Shown piece after piece: positions 1 through 5,871 of a stretch of 8,602 nucleotides of DNA. A program made the position numbers and the translations under genes. Numbering within the stretch: position 1 is the first letter of the stretch; each line of letters starts with the position of its first letter. Under the pieces are notes generated by a model, which did not search any database, had not been told where the DNA came from, and saw only the letters and a program-made list of their open reading frames with translations. The stretch is from JAPUDQ01 sp049289035 (GTDB lineage Bacteria > Patescibacteriota > Saccharimonadia > Saccharimonadales > Saccharimonadaceae): contig JBAQIV010000049.1 of assembly GCA_049289035.1 (NCBI GenBank), forward strand, positions 1 to 8,602, read 5' to 3'.

Positions 1-2460
1 TACAAAGACGCTGTGATCGTCCGTGTCGTCGAATGCGAAAAACACCCCAATGCCGATAAACTTTCAGTTTGCAAAATAGATATAGGGGAAAATTCGCCAT
101 ATTCCATCCGCCAGCTGGCGGACCAAAATCCAAAATCTACTGATCTTATCCAAGTCGTCTGCGGCGCTCCCAATGTCCATGCTGACATGTGGGCTGTATG
201 GCTGCCGCCTGGTGCGACAGTGCCTGCGACATATGGCGACAAAGATCCGTTTGTGCTCGACGTACGCGACATCCGCGGCGTGAAAAGCCACGGTATGCTA
301 GCTGCTGCTGACGAACTAGGTATTGGCTCGGATCATGCTGGGATCATCGAATTAACAGAGAGCGACCTCACTCCATTTCAAGGTCCGTCCTTGAAATCAC
401 GAACTCCGAACTCTGAAACTCTGACTCCGGGGCTCAGCTTTGCTGAGACATTTGGCCTCAGCGATACGATCATTGATATCGAAAACAAGATGTTTACCCA
501 TCGTCCTGACCTCTTCGGTCAGTTAGGCGTGGCGCGAGAGATCTCGGGCATATTTGGACATGCATTTACCAGCCCAGAATGGTATGTGGGCACAGAGAGC
601 GAGAGAGCGAGAGAGCGAGAGAGCGAGGGGCTACAGCTGAAAGTCTTTAATGAGGCGCCTGAAGTCGTACCGCGGTTTATGGCGGTAGCGCTCCGTGATG
701 TGACAGTGCGCCCAAGTCCGATGTGGTTGCAGTGCGAGCTAGTGCGAATGGGAAGCAAGCCGATCAATAATATTGTCGATGCGACGAATTATATGATGCT
801 GGTGACCGCACAGCCGACGCATGCCTATGATTATGACAAGCTCCGTGGGCGCAAGCTGGGCGTACGTATGGCAAACAACGGTGAGAAGGTAGCGTTGCTA
901 AATAGTAAAACCTACGAACTAACAACTGACGACATTGTGATTGTTGATGGCGAGGGTCCGGTTGGCCTCGCGGGTATTATGGGCGGCAATAATAGTGAGG
1001 TATCGACGGATACGAAAAATATCGTACTGGAAGTAGCCAACTTTGATATGTACGCCGTGCGGCGTAGCAGCATGCGACATGGTGTGTTTACTGACGCATT
1101 GACACGGTTTAACAAGGGCCAATCGCCGCTGCAAAATGAGGTTGTCATGCACGAACTGATGCAGCTGGTGACGCGCGTTGCAGGCGGCGAGCAAGCAAGT
1201 GAGGTACACGATGAAAAGCATTTGGTAGATAGCAAATGGAATATGGCGATTGACATAGACAGTAACTTTATAAATGATCGCCTCGGCCTTAAGCTAAACG
1301 GAGATGAAATAATCAAACTATTAACCAATGTTGAATTCTCATTCCAAAATCCAAAATCTAATATCCAAAATCTTCTCATTGCAGCCCCTTTCTGGCGGAC
1401 TGATATCGAACAGCCCGAAGATATCGTGGAAGAAGTCGGCCGGCTCTACGGATTCGATAAGTTGCCACGTGAACTACCGCAGCGCAGCGTAGCGCCAGTT
1501 GCAAAGAATCCTTTGCGTGAAATGAAGCGTCGTATTCGCGACAATCTGCGTCGTGCTGGTGCCAACGAAGTCTTGACCTATAGTTTTGTGCACGAACGCA
1601 CCTTGAAAAATGCCGGCCAGGACAGTGCACATGCTTTCCGTCTTAGTAACGCACTTAGTCCTGACCTACAGTACTATCGACTAAGTCTGACACCCAGCTT
1701 GCTCGATAAAATTCACATGAATATCAAATCAGGTCATGATCAATTTGCACTCTTCGAGATAGGCAAATCACATTTCAAAGGTGAGATGGACGCGAATGAA
1801 CCAAATGTTCCCAATGAAGATACGCATATTGCATGTGTCTTTGCTGCGAATGACAAGCAGCTTATACAGGGCAGTGAGTATTATTATGCAAAACGGTATC
1901 TCGAAACAATACTCACTACTACGGATAGTGCCCTGACCCCGCTCAAAGATTTTGATCTATCGGGCGATGCGTGGGGCAGCCAGCTTGTGGCGCCATATGA
2001 GCCGAGTCGTACGGCAGTTATCGTTCGAGATGGTCAGATATGGGGAGTTATTGGCGAGTTTACGGCCACTGCCAAACAGGCTTTCAAGCTGCCGCGATAC
2101 GCAGCTGGTTTTGAAATACATATCGACGTTGTGAATCATGACAGCGTGATCTATACGCCATTGTCGCGGTACCCAAGTGTGACACAAGATATTTCGTTGA
2201 AAGTTGCTCACGATGTCACGTACGAACAAATTTTCTGGTGCGTACACGATGCGATTGCAGGCAATGATAAAGAGTCGTGCGTACTTACTATTACACCGCT
2301 TAGTATCTATCAATCATCCGAAGATACTGAGCACAAAACAATTACTCTTAGAATTGAGATGACCAGCCCTGATCGCACACTGACTGACGCTGAGGTTACG
2401 GAGTTGTTGCAACGAGCAGCTCAGGCCGCCGCAGATACCTATAGTGCGCAGGTCGTCTGA
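1..2460 (+). CDS. pheT: Phenylalanyl-tRNA synthetase beta subunit, 5' partial
   Basis: Beta subunit of the alpha2-beta2 enzyme that charges tRNA-Phe with phenylalanine in the cytoplasm. The frame is open from base 1, and the first codons already match the start of the EMAP-like tRNA-binding domain (HPNADKL at window codons 15-21, CGAPNV from codon 54). The GTG at 13 is therefore not the start; about 40-45 codons lie upstream. Further domains in order: an RPD motif near codon 168; B3/B4 (PINNIVDATNY, GIMGG near codon 325); B5 (roughly codons 410-490, PFWRTDIEQPEDIVEEVGRLYGF); the catalytic-like core (LFEIGK, PSRTAVI); and a C-terminal FDX-ACB anticodon-binding domain (about codons 718-819). 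The visible 819 residues plus the missing start exceed the usual ~800, because short repeat-encoded insertions sit near codons 30-48, 123-145, 199-210 and 448-458. pheS is expected just upstream. The frame is intact throughout, so the protein should be functional. Confidence 0.97.
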   Translation, partial: YKDAVIVRVVECEKHPNADKLSVCKIDIGENSPYSIRQLADQNPKSTDLIQVVCGAPNVHADMWAVWLPPGATVPATYGDKDPFVLDVRDIRGVKSHGMLAAADELGIGSDHAGIIELTESDLTPFQGPSLKSRTPNSETLTPGLSFAETFGLSDTIIDIENKMFTHRPDLFGQLGVAREISGIFGHAFTSPEWYVGTESERARERESEGLQLKVFNEAPEVVPRFMAVALRDVTVRPSPMWLQCELVRMGSKPINNIVDATNYMMLVTAQPTHAYDYDKLRGRKLGVRMANNGEKVALLNSKTYELTTDDIVIVDGEGPVGLAGIMGGNNSEVSTDTKNIVLEVANFDMYAVRRSSMRHGVFTDALTRFNKGQSPLQNEVVMHELMQLVTRVAGGEQASEVHDEKHLVDSKWNMAIDIDSNFINDRLGLKLNGDEIIKLLTNVEFSFQNPKSNIQNLLIAAPFWRTDIEQPEDIVEEVGRLYGFDKLPRELPQRSVAPVAKNPLREMKRRIRDNLRRAGANEVLTYSFVHERTLKNAGQDSAHAFRLSNALSPDLQYYRLSLTPSLLDKIHMNIKSGHDQFALFEIGKSHFKGEMDANEPNVPNEDTHIACVFAANDKQLIQGSEYYYAKRYLETILTTTDSALTPLKDFDLSGDAWGSQLVAPYEPSRTAVIVRDGQIWGVIGEFTATAKQAFKLPRYAAGFEIHIDVVNHDSVIYTPLSRYPSVTQDISLKVAHDVTYEQIFWCVHDAIAGNDKESCVLTITPLSIYQSSEDTEHKTITLRIEMTSPDRTLTDAEVTELLQRAAQAAADTYSAQVV
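107..139. repeat. 16-bp perfect palindrome followed by CCAAAAT heptamer repeat, inside pheT
   Basis: Bases 107-122 read the same on both strands (half-site TCCGCCAG). They run directly into CCAAAATCCAAAATCTA at 123-139. The element encodes IRQLADQNPKS, in a place where PheT proteins normally pass directly from the DVGE-like strand to IVCGAPNV. It looks like an in-frame insertion in a surface loop of the tRNA-binding domain. The 17-bp word recurs at 1344-1360 in the same reading phase. Confidence 0.8.
375..429. repeat. 9-bp inverted repeat followed by GAACTCC heptamer repeat, inside pheT
   Basis: Bases 375-383 (ATTTCAAGG) pair perfectly with 389-397 around a 5-base loop. Degenerate heptamers follow from 401 to 429 (GAACTCC, GAACTCT, GAAACTCT, GACTCCG). 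The encoded stretch, from PFQGPSLKSR through TPNSETLTP, is extra relative to typical PheT, which joins GIIEL to the FAE-LGL segment with a shorter linker. The layout, hairpin then heptamers, is the same as at 107-139 although the sequences differ. Confidence 0.75.
594..627. repeat. GAGAGAGC octamer tandem repeat, about 4.2 copies, inside pheT
   Basis: C occurs at 600, 608, 616 and 624 within an otherwise alternating GA run, giving perfect 8-base units over 34 bases. It encodes the charged run ESERARERESEG, between the AREI-GIFG segment and the next conserved strand of PheT. Because the unit is not a multiple of three, gain or loss of one copy would shift the reading frame of this gene. Confidence 0.9.
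1336..1380. repeat. CCAAAAT heptamer array flanked by 8-bp direct repeats, inside pheT
   Basis: Four heptamers (AAAATCC, AAAATCT, AATATCC, AAAATCT) occupy about 1346-1373. TTCTCATT occurs at 1336-1343 and again at 1373-1380, on either side of the array. The first 17 bases (1344-1360) are identical to 123-139. The encoded QNPKSNIQN lies in a loop of the B5 domain, just before the conserved PFWRTDIE motif. Confidence 0.8.
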
Positions 2461-2467
2461 GGCTGCT

Positions 2468-2824
2468 ATGACGCGTGACATTGCTGATCTACAAACAATG
2501 ATCCGGGCGTTTGTCGATGAACGGGACTGGGATCAGTTTCATAATCCCAAAGACCTCTCGATATCGCTAGCGCTTGAAGCAGCGGAAGTTATGGAGCATT
2601 TTCAATGGAAGGACGAACAGGAGATGGCTCGTCATATTGCCCATAACAAATCTGACGTAGCCGAAGAAATAGCCGACGTATTTTACTGGGTACTTTTGCT
2701 TTCAAATAAACTTGATATCGACCTCACGACAGCTTTTGAGCACAAGATGCAACAAAATGCCGCTAAATATCCAGTTGCGAAAGCCAAAGGTAACCATAAA
2801 AAATATACAGAACACACCGACTGA
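2468..2824 (+). CDS. MazG-like / dCTPase-type nucleotide pyrophosphohydrolase
   Basis: A 118-residue all-alpha NTP pyrophosphohydrolase that would hydrolyse (d)NTPs to monophosphate and PPi as a pool-cleaning enzyme. It resembles the RS21-C6/DCTPP1 dCTPase branch of the MazG superfamily: RDWDQFHNPKDL at 19-30, metal-binding ExxE (E37, E40) followed by HFQW, the second motif E67-x-x-D70 in EEIADVFYW, and the conserved tail KKYTE at 111-115. One MazG module of this size is normal for the branch. The start is taken at ATG 2468, which has GAGG five bases upstream; an in-frame GTG at 2444 would add eight residues overlapping the end of pheT and lacks a better ribosome site. The gene begins 7 bp after the pheT stop, so co-transcription is likely. 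The substrate (dCTP or a modified or other dNTP) cannot be told from sequence alone. Confidence 0.9.
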   Translation: MTRDIADLQTMIRAFVDERDWDQFHNPKDLSISLALEAAEVMEHFQWKDEQEMARHIAHNKSDVAEEIADVFYWVLLLSNKLDIDLTTAFEHKMQQNAAKYPVAKAKGNHKKYTEHTD

Positions 2825-2935
2825 CATAATTGAAACGAAATATGTCGAGCCCAAGATATTTATATACATAACTTGACAACTCCGTACGTAGTAGAAGATG
2901 ATTATGGCAACAATACTTTTACGCAAAGGAAACGT
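2825..2935 (+). promoter_or_regulatory. Intergenic region with possible promoter before the pseudopilin-headed gene
   Basis: An AT-rich 111-bp gap. It contains a consensus -35 hexamer TTGACA at 2873-2878; the best -10 candidate, GATTAT at 2900-2905, is 21 bases away, which is too far for an ideal promoter. TTGAAA at 2830-2835 with GATATT at 2855-2860 is an equally weak alternative. No hairpin with a T-run is visible, so the pheT transcript may read through. Confidence 0.3.
2926..2930 (+). promoter_or_regulatory. Ribosome binding site deciding the start at 2936
   Basis: AAGGA, within AAAGGAAA, ends five bases before ATG 2936. No comparable site precedes the in-frame TTG at 2873, whose first bases spell TTGACA and could instead be a -35-like hexamer. 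This supports starting the pseudopilin-headed protein at 2936. Confidence 0.6.
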
Positions 2936-4285
2936 ATGTTCCCTCAAGATAACAACGATTCGCAGCCAACAAGCACAGTGACACCGGCCACATCAGATCA
3001 GCCCTCGCAGCAGCCGATAGAATCTATCTCTCAAAACGAACCAACTATACCGTCGAAAAAAATTATGCCAAAGATAATTATCACACTAGTACTGGCTATG
3101 CTACTGGTTGGAGCAGGGGTAGCGGCGTATCTACTGCTTATGCCCAAATCACCTGACGAGGTGTTTAAGGCAGCGCTCCATAACGCATTCACGACATCGA
3201 GTTACACACAAAAAACAGAAATCGAGGGGTCTCCCGTAACGATCGAAATGCAATATGACGTTAAAGATATCAAATCACCCCGTGTTGCGGCATCGGTATC
3301 TGCCACGCAAGGCTCAGCCACTTTGGATATGAAAAGCTACGGGACAACACAGAAAAATTATATGCAGATTAATACATTTGATACAGGAGGCGTAGCACTC
3401 ATACCCGACAAGCTTAAGGGAAAATGGGTAGAGATCAGTGAAGAGGATCGGTCATCGAACAGTATCTTGACGGGTACGCTGCCCATGAGTTCATATGCCG
3501 GTACACTCGGTCATTATATAGTAGGTAATTTCAAGGCATCCGAACGACAGCAATTGATTGACAATGCGTTGATGCAAAAATTGTACGTGTATGATGCTAA
3601 GGTGGTGACAAAGGAAAAAGTTAACGAGACTGACACCTATGTGTATACAGTAAAAATTGATGGTGACAAACTCAAAGAATTCAATAAAAAAGCTGCCGCA
3701 ATGATGGGCGTCGATGCTACCAAGCTCAATGCAGTGCTTACATCGATAGACTCTAACGATGCAACCATGTACATTTCGATAAAAGATCAGCGGTTAGTAA
3801 AAGTCAAAACCGACAAAAGCATAGTTACGTACTCAAAATGGAACCAAACGACGTTGCCGACAGAGCCAAAAGCCGATTATCAGTACGCTGAGTATACGAA
3901 ACTTATGCAACAATCTCCTCCTGCGAGTGCTTTACAGAACGTACAAGCCAAGTCGCGCGACGCACAGCGCACCACTGATATCTATGCAGCTGCTACTCAG
4001 TTAGAGGTCTATTACAATAGCAATGGATATTATCCTAGTATCAATGAACTCAACGACCCGGCATGGCGATCAGCCCACCTCCCTGATTTAAATGTAGCCG
4101 CCTACACCGACCCCGAAGGATCAAGTGACAAATATGCCGACAAACCAATCGCACACCAATACTCTTATCAATCAGGCGCAGACTCAAGCCTCAAGCCATG
4201 CAGCCCAACCAACCAGTGCAACTACTTCAAGATATCTGCAACGATGTCAGACGGCACAGTCTTCACGAAAGAATCGCTAAACTAA
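2936..4285 (+). CDS. Single-pass membrane protein with C-terminal pseudopilin-like head
   Basis: A 449-residue protein of no known function. Residues 1-44 are a polar Pro/Ser/Thr/Gln-rich tail ending in KKIMPK. Residues 45-69 form one strong membrane helix, so the following ~380 residues are probably outside the cell. Residues 72-330 look like a beta-rich domain (SPDEVFKAALHNA, then alternating strands); an LppX/LolA-like lipid-binding fold is possible but is a guess. Residues 336-449 resemble the globular part of type II/IV pseudopilins: KSRDAQRTTDIYAAATQLEV, then YYNSNGYYPS, a DP turn and a Cys pair at 422/428 that could form a disulfide. The usual pilin prepilin-peptidase site and N-terminal hydrophobic helix are absent. 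ATG 2936 is chosen because AAAGGA lies just upstream; an in-frame TTG at 2873 is an alternative. The 3' end uses more C-ending codons than the rest. Confidence 0.8.
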   Translation: MFPQDNNDSQPTSTVTPATSDQPSQQPIESISQNEPTIPSKKIMPKIIITLVLAMLLVGAGVAAYLLLMPKSPDEVFKAALHNAFTTSSYTQKTEIEGSPVTIEMQYDVKDIKSPRVAASVSATQGSATLDMKSYGTTQKNYMQINTFDTGGVALIPDKLKGKWVEISEEDRSSNSILTGTLPMSSYAGTLGHYIVGNFKASERQQLIDNALMQKLYVYDAKVVTKEKVNETDTYVYTVKIDGDKLKEFNKKAAAMMGVDATKLNAVLTSIDSNDATMYISIKDQRLVKVKTDKSIVTYSKWNQTTLPTEPKADYQYAEYTKLMQQSPPASALQNVQAKSRDAQRTTDIYAAATQLEVYYNSNGYYPSINELNDPAWRSAHLPDLNVAAYTDPEGSSDKYADKPIAHQYSYQSGADSSLKPCSPTNQCNYFKISATMSDGTVFTKESLN

Positions 4286-4352
4286 CACCGAGACATGCCA
4301 TAACAGCGCTTTTTCACACGATGTATGCCATACTATAGCAAAAGGAGGCGCG
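4286..4352 (+). promoter_or_regulatory. Upstream region of the TspO-like gene with strong ribosome site
   Basis: AAAGGAGG at 4341-4348 sits four bases before ATG 4353. A weak extended -10 (TG at 4326-4327, then CATACT at 4329-4334) or TACTAT at 4331-4336 could drive transcription. The word ATGCCATA occurs at 4295-4302 and 4325-4332, exactly 30 bases apart. No terminator for the upstream gene is visible. Confidence 0.45.
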
Positions 4353-5171
4353 ATGTTTTGGAAGAAAAGTAAACCGGTTGATGGCGAGGCAAGGTTGTGG
4401 CTTGTCGGGGCGTTTGCAGGTGCGATGGTACTCAATGGTTTAGCGGGCAGTTCGACCGTGCTTGGTGGTGTCGATACCGCAGCAGTGTCCGATAGTTTCC
4501 CGAACTTATTCGCACCAAGCGGGGTGACATTTGCAATCTGGGGCGTTATCTATACGCTGATCGTGGGGTTTATACTCTATACATTCGGAATTGGGCGGCC
4601 AGTGAAATCTGCCATGACAAGCGTGCAACTCAATACGGTCATGCAACTACTGACATACAACCTGGTACTCAACGGCATATGGATACTGGTTTGGCAGTAT
4701 AAGATCATTTGGCTCAGCGTGGTACTGATGATAGGGATACTTTTTACACTCATTCGTATACTTGACGTACTGCGTCGCGTTGAAGTGCGCGGGCTCGAAT
4801 ATGCTTTAGTTAGGTTGCCATTTAGTGTTTATTTTGGCTGGATTACTGTTGCGACAGTTGCCAATGTGACGACGTGGCTCATTAGTATAAAATGGGATGG
4901 AGCAGGCATACGCGAAGGAGTCTGGATAGTTGCGGTGCTCATGATTGCGGCCGCGATTGGCATCATCACGGCACTTCGTAATCGTGACTGGGCGTATCTC
5001 GCCGTCTTTGTGTGGGCGTATGCTGGTATACTGCTGAAGCACCTGTCGCCGCATGGCTTCGCTGGTATGTATCCGAGTACAATCATTACGCTTACCATAC
5101 TTCTCGCAGTCTTGCTAACTATGACCATACAACTCGCTCGCGAACAGTTCAGCGTGTCAACGAAGCGATAA
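4353..5171 (+). CDS. TspO/MBR-related tryptophan-rich membrane protein (long form)
   Basis: A 272-residue polytopic membrane protein with many tryptophans clustered in and beside the hydrophobic segments. I count about eight helices, near residues 16-36, 58-78, 99-115, 118-137, 154-176, 190-208, 213-230 and 240-259. The stretch NLFAPSGVTFAIWGVIY (51-67) is typical of the TspO/MBR-related 'tryptophan-rich sensory protein' family. Classical TspO is about 160 residues with five helices; this is the longer version found in several bacterial groups. TspO proteins bind porphyrins and related ligands in the membrane, but ligand binding by the long form is not established, so no substrate is proposed. 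The start is secure: a near-perfect AAAGGAGG ends four bases before ATG. It follows the previous gene by 67 bp and probably has its own promoter. Its stop lies 2 bp from the convergent gene's stop. Confidence 0.85.
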   Translation: MFWKKSKPVDGEARLWLVGAFAGAMVLNGLAGSSTVLGGVDTAAVSDSFPNLFAPSGVTFAIWGVIYTLIVGFILYTFGIGRPVKSAMTSVQLNTVMQLLTYNLVLNGIWILVWQYKIIWLSVVLMIGILFTLIRILDVLRRVEVRGLEYALVRLPFSVYFGWITVATVANVTTWLISIKWDGAGIREGVWIVAVLMIAAAIGIITALRNRDWAYLAVFVWAYAGILLKHLSPHGFAGMYPSTIITLTILLAVLLTMTIQLAREQFSVSTKR

Positions 5172-5173
5172 AA

Positions 5174-5752
5174 TCAACGATCAGTACGCGGGAAGTAGAA
5201 ATAATGTGCATCATGAGAACAACCGAAGGTAATATACCTTGGCTCATCTCGATCACCTAAGTGGTCAGATACGATTTCAAGAGAGCAATTACTTTCCGGT
5301 AGCGATTTACTTTCAAAGACATAATAAGACTCGGACATGCCTTTTTTCTCAAGATATTGAAATACTCTTGGATAATAATTATTTAGCATAGCCAGGTATT
5401 TACTTAAGTCTTCTGGTTTATTCACGTCTTTGTTTGAGATACTGACTGCACAGCCAGTGGCCTTATCACGGTCGAATACTCCACCAGATCCAGTACATCC
5501 TTCTCTATACTGCCAGCCATTATCGACTTTGTTAAAATCTTTTTGAAGCGAAACTAAATCCTGTTTGAGTTTGGTAAAACCTTCAGCCTCTTGTTGTAGT
5601 TTGGGATTATAGTCTTTTAGGAAATAACCTAGAAATAGTACCATGACAAGTATGAGCAGCAGTATGAGGTTTCGTAACCGTGAATTATGATTACGCAAAA
5701 CTGTTTTTTTATTTTTTGAAGTTGTGTTTTTTGCCTTCATATATATTAGCAT
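5174..5752 (-). CDS. Small membrane-anchored extracytoplasmic protein, unknown function
   Basis: A 192-residue protein I do not recognise. It has a very basic Lys/Asn/Arg-rich N-terminus (residues 6-28), one hydrophobic segment at about 29-44, a heptad-like helical stretch (about 50-76) and a polar C-terminal domain with four cysteines (86, 101, 156, 178), consistent with two disulfides outside the cell. Positive charges before the helix predict the N-terminus inside. The GWQYREGCTGSGG stretch (79-91) is distinctive but matches no family I know. No Shine-Dalgarno site precedes either ATG: 5752 gives MLIYMK, and 5740 gives MKAKN, which looks more natural and would leave a short leader. The gene is visibly more AT-rich than pheT. 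It is divergent from the SGNH gene across a 119-bp shared upstream region and convergent with the TspO-like gene. It is credible because of its length and coherent membrane-protein layout. Confidence 0.7.
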   Translation of the reverse strand: MLIYMKAKNTTSKNKKTVLRNHNSRLRNLILLLILVMVLFLGYFLKDYNPKLQQEAEGFTKLKQDLVSLQKDFNKVDNGWQYREGCTGSGGVFDRDKATGCAVSISNKDVNKPEDLSKYLAMLNNYYPRVFQYLEKKGMSESYYVFESKSLPESNCSLEIVSDHLGDRDEPRYITFGCSHDAHYFYFPRTDR

Positions 5753-5871
5753 ATGGCTTTTGTTGTTATAAATCTAGCATTTTCCTGTATTTTTTGAGAA
5801 AACACTGAAAAAGTATCGATTTTTTAATATTTCAGGAGTACAATCACATTTAGTTATATGAGGAGTTTGAT
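5753..5871. promoter_or_regulatory. Divergent promoter region between the small membrane protein and the SGNH gene
   Basis: A very AT-rich 119-bp region with several T-runs. On the plus strand TACAAT at 5839-5844 matches the -10 consensus at five of six positions, and AGGAG at 5861-5865 serves GTG 5872; there is no good -35. On the minus strand TATAAC (5770 down to 5765) is a five-of-six -10 match close to the small gene's start, also without a clear -35. Both assignments are by eye only. Confidence 0.4.

Noticed and set aside
13..15. GTG as the start codon of pheT
   Set aside because: The frame is open to base 1 and the sequence there is already inside the tRNA-binding domain; PheT needs about 40-45 more N-terminal residues, so the gene begins outside the window.
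1344..1373. CRISPR-like array
   Set aside because: Units are only seven bases with no spacers and lie inside a coding sequence; no cas gene is present.
912..1379. Long minus-strand reading frame opposite pheT
   Set aside because: Its peptide has no coherent domain and lies wholly antisense to strongly conserved pheT codons; the same holds for the other frames inside pheT, the TspO-like gene and the SGNH gene.
2444..2467. Extended start of the pyrophosphohydrolase at GTG 2444
   Set aside because: It would overlap pheT and add eight residues outside the conserved family region; ATG 2468 has a better-placed GAGG.
2458..2824. UGA read as glycine, as in some CPR lineages
   Set aside because: TGA ends pheT right after the FDX-ACB domain and ends the dCTPase-like gene right after the conserved KYTE tail, so it works as a stop here.
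5012..5260. Plus-strand frame crossing the convergent junction
   Set aside because: It overlaps two better-supported genes in other frames, has no ribosome site and its peptide looks like frame-shifted TspO-like sequence.
5331..5350. Rho-independent terminator at the T-run near 5341
   Set aside because: No GC-rich hairpin precedes the T-run and it lies inside the minus-strand coding sequence.
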